NCBI GenBank assembly: GCA_035353055.1
Contig: DAOPYW010000006.1
Coordinates: forward strand, 1-54,969
Origin: JAAYDH01 sp035353055
Lineage (GTDB): Bacteria > Bacillota_I > Bacilli_A > RFN20 > CAG-826
Reading direction: 5' to 3'
Length of the DNA: 54,969 nt
Part shown: in pieces, positions 47,570-54,969 of the stretch
Numbering within the stretch: position 1 is the first letter of the stretch
Layout: every line of letters starts with the position of its first letter
Made by a program: the position numbers and the translations under genes
Notes under the pieces: model-generated
What the model was told of the DNA's origin: nothing
The model's database searches: none
Seen by the model: the letters and a program-made list of their open reading frames with translations, nothing else

Positions 47570-48676
47570 TTAATGATAAGGATTGACGATGATCGGACCA
47601 TCGACGCAGACGACGGTCATGATTCCGGCTTTCGTCAACCAATTTGAACCCCTTCTAACGTGCCGCCACTGCTCTTTAGTGCCGGCGTAATTGATGCGCT
47701 GTAAATTCGCGCAGTTGAAAAAGCAATTTGTGCCGATTGATTTAAGGCTGAGAGGGAGCGAGACTAATTTGAGATGTCCGCAGTTTGCAAAAGCGCCGCG
47801 GCCCAAAGCTTTGACACCTAACGGGACGATGGCGACGATTAAGTTCTGGTTCTCGCTAAAAGCATGGCCACCGATATTCTTGATGGTAGGAGGCAAGCCA
47901 ATCGCGGGAGTCTGCACTACTTTCTTGATTAGCTCTTCGCTGGCGTCATTAGTGATGCCTTCCTTAGCAGGCTCGGCATTCCCTTCGACTTTTTGATTAG
48001 CGCGAGAGAGATCGCCGATGTCACCGATAAAAATTTTATTTTTAAAGGCGGCGCTGTAGATGATTCCTAAGGCGATGAGACTAACTAAAGAGACGCCGAT
48101 ATAGATGTAATTGAGATAGCTTGACCAAGGGAAGAAGGCGAGCGTATAAGTCGGGGAAGAAATAAGGCTATAAATAAAGGTGATGAAGAGCTGTAAGCCA
48201 ATACCTAACCCGGCGAAGAAAGCGACAAAGAGAAAATAAAACCATGATAAGACATAAGGAGCTTTGAAGCGATGCATGCGACCGCGGAATAATAGCTCCA
48301 AGGCAAAGAATAAGAAGAAGATGGCAAAGAATGCCACCAAGGCATAGAGGACGGGAATAGCATAGGCAGCGATTAAAGCGACATATGGCATGTAAACTTG
48401 ACTAGAATCCGTCCCTAGTTGTACCAAGAGCCGGATGAAATCTGATCCAGTGCCTGTCAACGCTCCGATGAACACTTTTCCGATCATATCAATTGCAGTT
48501 AACCCGACCACCACGGTATCGGTTCCATCAGTGACGGTAACTTTCAACCAAGGGATAAAAATCATCGTGACTGGAATCGCGACGAGCAGTAAGCAAAAAA
48601 CAGCCGATAGAATCGCGCCAGTGCCAAAACGCTTAATTACTTTTACGCCATTGACTTCTTTGATTTGATTTTTCAT
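47570..48676 (-). CDS. Membrane protein with C-terminal BspA-type leucine-rich repeats
   Basis: A 368-residue product. The first about 225 residues carry five to six hydrophobic segments; residues 260-350 have the LRR_5 (BspA) pattern: IKNIGGHAFSENQNL, VKALGRGAFANCGHL, LKSIGTNCFFNCANL, then INYAGTKEQWRHV. This repeat is common on surface proteins of gut Bacillota. The linkage with LicD suggests cell-envelope function (inference). Topology places the repeat after the last membrane segment; its side cannot be decided. A TATAAT ends 11 bases before the ATG and no Shine-Dalgarno is visible. Confidence 0.75.
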   Translation of the reverse strand: MKNQIKEVNGVKVIKRFGTGAILSAVFCLLLVAIPVTMIFIPWLKVTVTDGTDTVVVGLTAIDMIGKVFIGALTGTGSDFIRLLVQLGTDSSQVYMPYVALIAAYAIPVLYALVAFFAIFFLFFALELLFRGRMHRFKAPYVLSWFYFLFVAFFAGLGIGLQLFITFIYSLISSPTYTLAFFPWSSYLNYIYIGVSLVSLIALGIIYSAAFKNKIFIGDIGDLSRANQKVEGNAEPAKEGITNDASEELIKKVVQTPAIGLPPTIKNIGGHAFSENQNLIVAIVPLGVKALGRGAFANCGHLKLVSLPLSLKSIGTNCFFNCANLQRINYAGTKEQWRHVRRGSNWLTKAGIMTVVCVDGPIIVNPYH

Positions 48677-48687
48677 ATTTCTACTTT

Positions 48688-48709
48688 ATTATACACAATA
48701 GCATTGTGT
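48688..48709 (-). promoter_or_regulatory. -10 and adjoining inverted repeat upstream of the LRR gene
   Basis: TATAAT (48693-48688) touches the inverted repeat ACACAAT-AGC-ATTGTGT (48693-48709), which fills the spacer region and could be an operator. Confidence 0.45.
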
Positions 48710-48740
48710 TTGAATTGAGAAAAATGATTTAGGAACTTTT

Positions 48741-49601
48741 TTAAACGATGGGTTTTTCTTCTTCTTCAGGAGAAATCGCATCGAGTCGATCTTTTGCTTT
48801 ATCGATACCTTTTTCGCTAGCCTTCTGATACCAGAAGCAAGCTTTATGTAGATCTTTTGGCAAATAGAGGCCTTTTTCATAGCACATTGCGAGATTATAC
48901 ATCGCTCGTCCATCGCCTTTATTGGCGCCTTGCATATACCAATAGCTGGCTTTGGAATCGTCTTTTTCGACCCCTTGACCCTTGGAATACATGATGCCGA
49001 GATAATAATCGCATTGCTCATCGTTCATCTCGCTGCCAGCCACAAAATAATCAAAAGCGCGGCGGTAGTCTTGCTCAGTGCCTAAGCCCACATAAGAGCT
49101 GTAGCCGAGGAGATGGTAGATGTTGCGAGCGCCTAATTCCTTTGCTTTAGTAAGGCAAGCATAGTAGGCTTTTTCATCTCTTTCGATTCCCAAGCCTTTT
49201 TCATATAATTTAGCGAGAGTAATCAGGGCTTTGATATCCTGATTATCCGCCGCTTCTTTGATCAATGAGAAACCCAGTTTTTCATCTTTCTCACAGCCCA
49301 AGCCATGAACATATAATAAACCGAGATTGTGCTTGGCTTTGTTGTCTCCTCGACTGGCGGAGGATTGATATAAGGCAAACGCTTTGGCATAGTCGACATC
49401 AGTGCCGATGCCTTTTTCATAGAAATAACCTAATCGTCTCTCAGCGCTAGGATAGAGCTTTAAAGCCGCACGATAGACCACCTGAAAAGCGAGATCGGGT
49501 TTTTCAATCTCTATATAGTAATCAGATAGCTCTAAAGTGGCGTTCACATCGCCGATTTCTAAAGCTTTAACTTTTAGTGATTCAAGGTCTTTTTCTGTCA
49601 T
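48741..49601 (-). CDS. Sel1-repeat protein
   Basis: A 286-residue solenoid of about six Sel1 repeats of 36 residues, recognisable by the recurring A...LGxxYxxGxGxxxDxxKA pattern (for example GRLGYFYEKGIGTDVDYAKAFALY-like units at about 55, 92, 128, 165, 200 and 236). Such repeats mediate protein-protein contacts, often in signalling or secretion. There is no signal peptide, so a cytoplasmic role is likely. TATACT with TGA upstream (extended -10) ends nine bases before the ATG and there is no Shine-Dalgarno. Confidence 0.9.
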   Translation of the reverse strand: MTEKDLESLKVKALEIGDVNATLELSDYYIEIEKPDLAFQVVYRAALKLYPSAERRLGYFYEKGIGTDVDYAKAFALYQSSASRGDNKAKHNLGLLYVHGLGCEKDEKLGFSLIKEAADNQDIKALITLAKLYEKGLGIERDEKAYYACLTKAKELGARNIYHLLGYSSYVGLGTEQDYRRAFDYFVAGSEMNDEQCDYYLGIMYSKGQGVEKDDSKASYWYMQGANKGDGRAMYNLAMCYEKGLYLPKDLHKACFWYQKASEKGIDKAKDRLDAISPEEEEKPIV

Positions 49602-49610
49602 ACAGAAAAG

Positions 49611-49619
49611 AGTATATCA
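49611..49619 (-). promoter_or_regulatory. Extended -10 of the Sel1 gene
   Basis: TGATATACT on the minus strand, nine bases before the ATG at 49601; predicts a two- to three-base leader. Confidence 0.5.
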
Positions 49620-49628
49620 TAATCGGAG

Positions 49629-49655
49629 AAAAAATAAAGAAAGAGTTTACTCTTT
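49629..49655 (-). terminator. Terminator of the HAD gene
   Basis: Minus strand AAAGAG-TAAA-CTCTTT followed by CTTTATTTTTTC. Confidence 0.78.
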
Positions 49656-49686
49656 ATTTAATGGATAAATATATCGAAATATTGTT

Positions 49687-50325
49687 TTATTCAGGCTTAA
49701 AAAGATCCATCAGCGAAGAGATGCGAATGTAGTCCGAGTCGTCGCAAAAAGCTCCGTCGCGATCGATGAGAATCGCTTCCACTCCCGCCTTATTAGCGGA
49801 GATAGTATCGTTAATCGCGTCACCGATATAAGCCACACGGCGTTTGCTGCCTCGATAACCAGCCATTTTCAAAGCTTCTAATATCGGTTTAGGAGATGGT
49901 TTAAATTCATCGGTCTCTTGATTTCCGGTATAGACCATAAAGGAATCATGAGGAATATGAAAGAAATCTAACACTTCTTTGACGTGAGGGATGTTATTGC
50001 TGGTCACTATTCCGCAAGGAATATGGTTGTCTCTCAAAAAGCGGATTAAAGGAATAGTGTCAGCAAATAATTCCGTTTGCTCCACGGATTTATGAGAGTT
50101 GAGATAGTAATTCAATCTCTCTACGAAATAATCGATATTTTCGTACGATCCGCCTTTTTCGCGATAGGATTGCTCGATCGGTTGGCGAGAGAAGATTAAA
50201 CTTTCTTCACGGGTAACAGTCAAGCCAATATCCCCAAAAGCATGGGTGAAGACATAGACTAACGAATTGAGGCTATCCACTAAGGTACCATCAAAATCAA
50301 AGAGATATAAATCATAGGTTTTCAT
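49687..50325 (-). CDS. HAD-family phosphatase (Gph/PpaX-like)
   Basis: A 212-residue HAD hydrolase of subfamily IA. Motif I is FDFDGTLVDS (nucleophile D10, D12), motif II IVTSNN, motif III the Lys in FKPSPKPILEAL, motif IV YIGDAINDTISANKAG, with a helical cap (about 18-85). The pattern fits phosphoglycolate phosphatase or PpaX pyrophosphatase; substrate cannot be assigned. The ATG at 50325 is seven bases after a -10 with a well spaced -35; the longer frame upstream would run through this promoter. Confidence 0.88.
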   Translation of the reverse strand: MKTYDLYLFDFDGTLVDSLNSLVYVFTHAFGDIGLTVTREESLIFSRQPIEQSYREKGGSYENIDYFVERLNYYLNSHKSVEQTELFADTIPLIRFLRDNHIPCGIVTSNNIPHVKEVLDFFHIPHDSFMVYTGNQETDEFKPSPKPILEALKMAGYRGSKRRVAYIGDAINDTISANKAGVEAILIDRDGAFCDDSDYIRISSLMDLFKPE

Positions 50326-50332
50326 GAGTAAT

Positions 50333-50361
50333 ATGGTAAATAAAAAGAGCGGTTTATACAA
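50333..50361 (-). promoter_or_regulatory. Leaderless promoter of the HAD gene
   Basis: TTGTAT (50361-50356), 17-bp spacer, TACCAT (50338-50333), seven bases to the ATG. The -35 lies in the loop of an AAGAGCG / CGCTCTT inverted repeat (50345-50375) that is followed by TTTTTATTT and may be a second terminator. Confidence 0.6.
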
Positions 50362-50398
50362 GCAAAAACGCTCTTATCTTTGATTAATTAAATGGATA

Positions 50399-50427
50399 AA
50401 AAGAAAAAAGCCAGATTTTAATCTGGC
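50399..50427 (-). terminator. Terminator of the SPFH-NfeD operon
   Basis: Minus strand GCCAGAT-TAAA-ATCTGGC followed by TTTTTTCTTTTT. Confidence 0.92.
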
Positions 50428-50434
50428 CAAAGAG

Positions 50435-51382
50435 TTATTTGCTCTCTTTTTCTTTGATGACTTCGCTGATAGTTTTGGCGAGAGTGGCGACATTTTGTAA
50501 GTCGCTAGGAACGATGATTTTCGTCGCTTGGCCATCGGCTACTTTAGCGAGGGCTTCGTAGCTTCTTAAGGTTAAGACGGCAGCATCCGCTTTCGCTTCG
50601 CGAAGAGCCTTTAAGCCTTCTGCTTCAGCATTGCGAATCATCTTGATACCTTCACCTTCGGCTTCTTTGACTTTCAGAATGGAGATGGCTTCACCTTCGC
50701 TGCGGCGAATCTTTGATTCTTTCTCAGCTTCAGCGTTGAGAATCATGCTTTCTTTATTGCCTTGGGCAATCAAGATGGATGACTGTCTCTCACCCTCGGC
50801 TAAGAGAATCTTTTCGCGCTTTTCACGCTCGGCGCGCATCTGGCGTTCCATGGCATCACGAATATCTTTTGGAGGGAGAATATTCTTTACTTCGACACGG
50901 TTGACTTTGATACCCCAAGCATCGGTGGCATCATCCAGGATGGCGCGCATTTTAGCGTTGATAATATCGCGAGATGTGAGGGTATCATCGAGGTCTAATT
51001 CACCGATGATGTTGCGGAGAGTTGTGGCGCTTAAATTTTCGATAGCGTTCATTGGGTTCTCCACCCCGTAAGCATAGAGTTTCGGGTCAGTGACTTGAAA
51101 GAACACGACTGTATCGATTTGCATAGTGACATTGTCACTAGTAATGACTGGCTGTGGATCGAAATCCTTGACTTGCTCCTTCATTGAAGTGCGATGAGCG
51201 AGGCGATCGATAAAGGGGACGAGCATGTGAATGCCGGTGTTCCAAGTCTTGTGATAAGCCCCTAATCGTTCGACGACGCCTTTCTCAGTTTGGCGGATAA
51301 TTTTGATGCAGGAGATCAAAATAATAAAGACGACAAATACGACAATGCTAATTACCAGGATAGCAATTCCTAATGGTTCCAT
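50435..51382 (-). CDS. SPFH/stomatin-like membrane protein (QmcA type)
   Basis: A 315-residue band-7 protein. Residues 5-29 form an N-terminal membrane anchor; residues 30-200 are the SPFH domain (IIRQTEKGVVERLGAYHKTWNTGIHMLVPFIDRL..., with VDTV-like FFQVTDP and TLRNIIGELDLDDTLTSRD); residues 200-260 are a coiled coil rich in Ala, Glu and Lys; the end is VATLAKTISEVIKEKE. Family members organise membrane microdomains and pair with NfeD proteins, exactly as here. It starts 24 bases after the nfeD-like gene. Confidence 0.93.
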   Translation of the reverse strand: MEPLGIAILVISIVVFVVFIILISCIKIIRQTEKGVVERLGAYHKTWNTGIHMLVPFIDRLAHRTSMKEQVKDFDPQPVITSDNVTMQIDTVVFFQVTDPKLYAYGVENPMNAIENLSATTLRNIIGELDLDDTLTSRDIINAKMRAILDDATDAWGIKVNRVEVKNILPPKDIRDAMERQMRAEREKREKILLAEGERQSSILIAQGNKESMILNAEAEKESKIRRSEGEAISILKVKEAEGEGIKMIRNAEAEGLKALREAKADAAVLTLRSYEALAKVADGQATKIIVPSDLQNVATLAKTISEVIKEKESK

Positions 51383-51406
51383 AATAGGTTCTTCTTTCTT
51401 TCTATT

Positions 51407-51847
51407 TTATTTTATTGGGCGAACAATCAGCTTGTTCCCATTGACCGCCACCACGACGACTTTAGCGCCCTCGGGGATCGGTTCTGATTCATCGGCGTTA
51501 ATCGCCGTCCAGACCACATCATTGATTTTGACTTCTCCGCGGTTGAGTTCGTCATAGCCTTTGACCATCACGCCTTTTTTGCCAGCGATTTCATCGATGT
51601 TACTATTGATGATATTTCGCTTTAATAATTTATTTGTTAGTGGCCTTAAGCATAAGAGCATCAATCCCGAGATGACGATGAAGACGATTAATTCAATCCA
51701 CCACGCCACTCCTGGAATAAAAGATATTATCAGAGTCACAATCGCCCCAATAGCAAACCAGACAGAGACTAAATCAGCAGTCAGAGCCTCAACAATAATG
51801 GCTAAGACAAATACTGAGAGCCAAATAATCCATAAGTATACTTCCAT
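51407..51847 (-). CDS. NfeD-like membrane protein
   Basis: A 146-residue protein with three to four hydrophobic N-terminal segments (about 5-70) and a C-terminal OB-fold domain (about 85-145: GKKGVMVKGYDELNRGEVKINDVVWTAI, then IPEGAKVVVVAVNGNKLIVRP), which is the NfeD short form (NfeD1b) that partners SPFH proteins. It begins six bases after the uncharacterised 122-residue gene and precedes the SPFH gene. Confidence 0.92.
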   Translation of the reverse strand: MEVYLWIIWLSVFVLAIIVEALTADLVSVWFAIGAIVTLIISFIPGVAWWIELIVFIVISGLMLLCLRPLTNKLLKRNIINSNIDEIAGKKGVMVKGYDELNRGEVKINDVVWTAINADESEPIPEGAKVVVVAVNGNKLIVRPIK

Positions 51848-51853
51848 ATCCGA

Positions 51854-52222
51854 CTATTCCTTTCCTGTGCAAATGGTGAGGATATTTTCTTTGTCATCCC
51901 ATTTGGTCTTGTATCTTCGAGGTGTTTCATCAAGAGCGATCCCTAGCGCACCTGCGATTTTCTTCATAATATCAGTCGAAGAGATGCGCGAATAACTCTT
52001 TTTAATCGCGATCTTTTGAATAGCATACTCATCGAGGTCACCCCTCAAAACTCGATCTTTGCTCAGCGGTTGGATAACTACATTGCCTTTTTCGTCAATT
52101 CCTACTTGCACGCAGTACGCGTATTCAAAAGGAACTGAGGCGACGGTATTCAAAGTAATGTTGGTGGCATATAGCGAAGCCACTCCTTCTCTTTCCTTGG
52201 CATTTAACCATGTAATTTTCAT
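51854..52222 (-). CDS. Uncharacterised 122-residue protein heading the NfeD-SPFH operon
   Basis: Not recognised. The protein is soluble by appearance, with a beta-rich first half (ITWLNAKEREGVASLYATNITLN, then CVQVGIDEKGNVVIQPL) and a helical, basic second half (IAIKKSYSRISSTDIMKKIAGALGI) ending in a strand pair (KTKWDDKENILTICTG). GGAGG seven bases before the ATG and a good promoter make it a real gene. Six bases separate it from the nfeD-like gene, so it belongs to the same operon and may act with the SPFH-NfeD pair; that is inference. Confidence 0.8.
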   Translation of the reverse strand: MKITWLNAKEREGVASLYATNITLNTVASVPFEYAYCVQVGIDEKGNVVIQPLSKDRVLRGDLDEYAIQKIAIKKSYSRISSTDIMKKIAGALGIALDETPRRYKTKWDDKENILTICTGKE

Positions 52223-52246
52223 CGCATTACCTCCTTATGGGATTAT

Positions 52247-52285
52247 TATGCAACAATGTTCAAAAGAGTTCAATATAATTCAAAC
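52247..52285 (-). promoter_or_regulatory. Promoter of the SPFH operon with helically phased repeats
   Basis: TTGAAC (52275-52270), 17-bp spacer, CATAAT (52252-52247). TTCAA occurs on the plus strand at 52261, 52271 and 52281, exactly 10 bp apart, around the -35. Confidence 0.65.
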
Positions 52286-52315
52286 ATTTTATAATTTTTT
52301 CATTATTTAATGCAA

Positions 52316-52349
52316 AAGCAAAGAAAAAGGAGTGGATTCGGCCACTCCT
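52316..52349 (-). terminator. Terminator of the surface protein gene
   Basis: Minus strand AGGAGTGG-6 nt-CCACTCCT followed by TTTTCTTTG. Confidence 0.9.
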
Positions 52350-52372
52350 AATTATCTTGTTAATCTTTTAGA

Positions 52373-53832
52373 TTACTTGATTTCTTTTTTCTTCTTAAGA
52401 AATAAGGCAATGCCTAAGATGGCGATAGAGGACATCGCGACGATGACCACTACATAGATGTTGCTCGAGGCTGTCTGAACTCTGCCGGTTTGAGTAGCGA
52501 GAGCATGACCCATGAAGTTGCTGTAGCCATACTTATTGACAATAAGAATGTATCTGGCAATAAAGTCGGCTATCTCTGCGCTGTTTGTATCAGATGCAGT
52601 CGCTGCTGTTAAGCGGGCTTGTGCATAGGAATCCAAAGCGGAATAGTTTGCTGATAATGTTGCCCAAGTTTCAGGTGTAACATTTGAAGCCGCGCATTCA
52701 GCATCGAGTGACACATTGGAAGCAGTAGCAAAACTAATAGCATCGTCGGTGTAAGAAATCACAGTCGGTGATGTTAATTCATAGGTGCCACTGTTGTAAT
52801 TTTGTAAAGTCCCTTTAAATCTAGTGGTTCCGTTAATGATGGCATAGCTTCTTAAAGGATTGTCACTATAAACACCATAAATGAGAATATTGTCGCCTGT
52901 TGAACCAGTTCTGACAGAAGAAAGAGTCATATCTCTCTCAGAGCCAGCAGCTCTATTGGCTGTATTGAGGTTTGTGAGATAACCTTCAATTGTGACATAG
53001 TAAGCGGTAGTTGCACCAGAAGCAAGTCCGGAAGCAATTGTGTTGGCTTCAGCAATTGTTAATAAACCAGCGTTAACAGTAATATTAGCTGTTTTAGTAA
53101 CCTCGCCTTCAGTACAAGTCATCACTGCGGTAATGGTCGCTTGACCATAAGAAACCGCTTCATAAGCACCTGTTGAAGCACCGATAGAAACGATTGAACT
53201 TGCTGAAGATGACCAAACAACACTAGGGCTTGTTGCTCTTACAGCAGTGTAAGAAAGTGTTCCGGTGGCTCCAACTTCAACATTGCCTACTGGTAATCAT
53301 CAATCGTGAAATCCGGTTCTGTTGCTGCACCATATGTCACGGTGAGACTAGTCATACCCGCAGTTGCTTTTGGCAAGAGCGTAACAGTTGTTGCGCCGGT
53401 TCCAGTAAGGGTAACATTGGTGCCACTAACGGCAAGAGTACCACCAGTAACAGTTGAACCGCCTAAAGCGGTGGCATATGTGGTTGTTGTGCAAACAAAA
53501 GAAATTGCAGAAATTGCGTTTGAGGAAGCAGTGATTATCACTTCCATTCCGTTGTAAACTCTTGTGGATGATCTAACGGTACTGCTCACAGGCGAATAGT
53601 TGTTTGCGGCAGTTGACGAAGTATTTTTATTGATTGTTAAAGTAACTTCGCCATTGGTGCATACAAGTTGATCTGCTGTGTTTGTAGTGAATTGACCAGC
53701 AGTTGACAAATCTAGAGAAGATGGACTTGCAGCACTAGCACTTTTCGAACTGACATTAGATAGACCAAAGCCAGCGCAAATTGCCATCATCGCTCCAACG
53801 GAGATAACGGCAATTTTTTTAAATAATTTCAT
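52373..53832 (-). pseudogene. Anchored surface protein with Big_2 domain, one-base frameshift
   Basis: Two frames: 53832-53287 has a signal peptide (MKLFKKIAVISVGAMMAICAGFG) and a Ser/Thr-rich domain ending FTIDD; the next frame from about 53294 to 52373 continues LPVGNVEVGATGTLSYTAV, a bacterial Ig-like group 2 domain (VVWSSSASSIVSI, YGQATITAV), an OB-like region (YYVTIEGYLTN), and a C-terminal membrane anchor plus KKKK tail. Adding one T at about 53295 makes one 486-residue protein. AAAGGAGG precedes the start. It could be a true mutation, phase variation or a sequencing error; the intact product would be secreted and membrane-anchored. Confidence 0.8.
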
Positions 53833-54120
53833 AATAGTTTTCCTCCTTTCGTGAGAAAGTTGAAATTATATTGTGATAGAGATTTTTTCGCTCATTTGAT
53901 TAATAAATCATCATGCATCCATGACTTAGCAATCATGAGATAAGTGAGAAGATCACGCTTGGAAAATTATTGTGGAGTTCTACCGAATTAGACCTTAATC
54001 AAAAAGATACGAACTCTTGATGACCGCAATGATTTTCTAATATCACGTATTTATTAAATCACATTACATCATAATATTTCAAATTTCAATATAAATTCGC
54101 GCTAATGCGTGTGTAAATGA
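53833..54120 (-). other. Gene-free region upstream of the surface protein gene
   Basis: No reading frame or RNA gene recognised. A minus-strand TATAAT at 53870-53865 could start the surface gene 33 bases before its ATG, but it has no good -35. Short inverted repeats occur (AGAGTTC and GAACTC at about 53975-54015). The rest is AT-rich sequence in which I see no definite feature. Confidence 0.4.
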
Positions 54121-54152
54121 AGAAAAAAAGGCTCTGCGAAGTGAAGAGCCTT
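54121..54152 (-). terminator. Terminator of the polytopic membrane protein gene
   Basis: Minus strand AAGGCTCT-9 nt-AGAGCCTT followed by TTTTTCTTC. Confidence 0.92.
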
Positions 54153-54174
54153 GATAAATTGACGTTATTTTTGC

Positions 54175-54861
54175 TTAGTTTGCGGGGGCCACAACTTTTT
54201 TCTTGCGGAAGGCTAAAGGAACATAAATGAGGGTAAATAACCATGCTAGATAGGCGCAGACACCAAACGCGATATATCCGCCCGTTGCTAAAGCAAGATT
54301 GTTGGCTGAAGCAGCGATGACGACCAAGATAATGAGGGTGGTCAAACCGATGAAATAAAGACCAGTGTGAACTAGTACAAGCACAAGAGGCTGAGCGACA
54401 AATCGCTTGCCTTCCACCGGTGTATAGACTGGATCGCCAAGATTCTCATCCGCGGCCTTGACCAAATCCGGTTTAAATGGAACGGCGGTTAAGGAAGCGT
54501 AATAAACAGCGACTTCGAAGAGGATATAGCCGATGTAGATGATAAAGATCGATAATGACATGTAGACATAATAGAAGAAGATGACTGGGAAGCCGATGAA
54601 GTAGATGACTGCTTGAGTAGCATGCTGGACATCTTTGCTTTCCTGCTTGATAAAAGAGAGCAAGAACTCAGCGGGAAGCCCGATCAAGTAGAAGAAGAAA
54701 TAGACCACAGACAGCATTCCAAAGATGAAGAAGGCTGGGATGATGAATGGCAGCATCACGATGAAAGTAAGAATCGCGAGGAAGACAGGCATATGACGGT
54801 AATTCTTGAGCATCAAAAAGTCCATCATGTTTCTCCTGATCACTGAATAGTATTTTTTCAT
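54175..54861 (-). CDS. Polytopic membrane protein, function unknown
   Basis: A 228-residue protein I do not recognise. It begins with a basic segment (KKYYSVIRRNMMDFLMLKNYRHM) and has five or six hydrophobic segments, at about residues 26-48, 50-66, 86-104, 106-128, 157-185 and 190-215, with a loop (130-155) containing PFKPDLVKAADENLGDPVYTP. It ends in a short basic tail. AGGAGA seven to eight bases before the ATG supports the start. It is a single-gene unit closed by a strong terminator. The region 54862-54969 upstream holds no gene; a TAAGAT -10 candidate is seen without a good -35. Confidence 0.75.
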   Translation of the reverse strand: MKKYYSVIRRNMMDFLMLKNYRHMPVFLAILTFIVMLPFIIPAFFIFGMLSVVYFFFYLIGLPAEFLLSFIKQESKDVQHATQAVIYFIGFPVIFFYYVYMSLSIFIIYIGYILFEVAVYYASLTAVPFKPDLVKAADENLGDPVYTPVEGKRFVAQPLVLVLVHTGLYFIGLTTLIILVVIAASANNLALATGGYIAFGVCAYLAWLFTLIYVPLAFRKKKVVAPAN

Positions 54862-54969
54862 AAACTAATCTCCTGATATTTTCAGTTTATGATATCTTAT
54901 TTCGCTTGACTACATAATTATGAAAAATCGCTAAAGCAGCGGTATTTTGCTCAAAATTAGGGGTTATTT

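Noticed and set aside
54903..54930. Plus-strand TTGACT near the right edge as promoter of an unseen gene
   Set aside because: No -10 hexamer lies 16-18 bp downstream and no plus-strand gene follows within the window.
1..54969. tRNA, rRNA, SRP RNA, tmRNA, CRISPR array, insertion sequence or prophage
   Set aside because: The intergenic regions were read for cloverleaf elements, regularly spaced repeats and transposase motifs; none was found. Only a covariance-model scan could exclude small ncRNAs fully.

Overview
The window looks like a chromosomal segment of a low-GC Bacillota (Bacilli-like) bacterium, probably a non-sporulating lineage close to Erysipelotrichales, RF39 or other Mollicutes relatives. 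The evidence is gene order: lepA-hemW-hrcA-grpE-dnaK; comEA-comEC-holA converging on rpsT; alaS-yqgF-DUF1292 behind a T-box; rpsO-pnp-rnjB-ftsK/spoIIIE; truB-ribF; rimP-nusA-infB-rbfA. TGA is a stop codon (for example at the truB-ribF and dtd-mnmA ATGA overlaps), so the mycoplasma code is not used. No tRNA, rRNA, CRISPR array, transposase or prophage was recognised. The taxonomic placement is inference only.

Layout. 1-9.3 kb: heat-shock operon (truncated dnaK, grpE, hrcA) behind an HrcA-type promoter, then hemW, a tiny membrane protein, a Fic-fold protein with a destroyed active site, lepA and a nuclease-DinG helicase fusion. 9.3-12.8 kb: fmt and a phosphodiesterase diverge from a 16-bp palindrome; then an acyl-AMP ligase-ACP gene broken by one base. 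12.8-18.5 kb: rpsT, holA, comEC, comEA, greA and a two-gene chromate transporter. 18.5-26.2 kb: DUF1292, yqgF, alaS with T-box leader, mnmA, dtd, rarA, pdp. 26.3-33.5 kb: an rRNA m5C methyltransferase, plsC, a small SSB-like protein, an intracellular type I pullulanase, and FtsK/SpoIIIE. 33.6-45.7 kb: RNA metabolism and translation genes (a catalytically degenerate RNase J2, pnp, rpsO, ribF, truB, a TtcA-GNAT fusion, rbfA, infB, nusA, rimP).

45.7-55 kb is the accessory part: a serpin remnant, hsp20 under a second tandem-CIRCE promoter, a LicD-family enzyme, a membrane protein with a leucine-rich repeat tail, a Sel1-repeat protein, a HAD phosphatase, an SPFH-NfeD operon with an unrecognised third gene, a frameshifted anchored surface protein and a polytopic membrane protein.

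Two themes run through the window. First, many first-of-operon genes lack a Shine-Dalgarno sequence and have a -10-like hexamer ending only 6-9 nt before the start codon, which predicts leaderless or almost leaderless mRNAs; genes inside operons and stress or ribosomal genes have good Shine-Dalgarno sites. Second, junctions are very compact: terminators overlap stop codons, promoters abut or overlap terminators, and for comEA and the SSB-like gene the ribosome-binding site forms part of the preceding gene's terminator stem.
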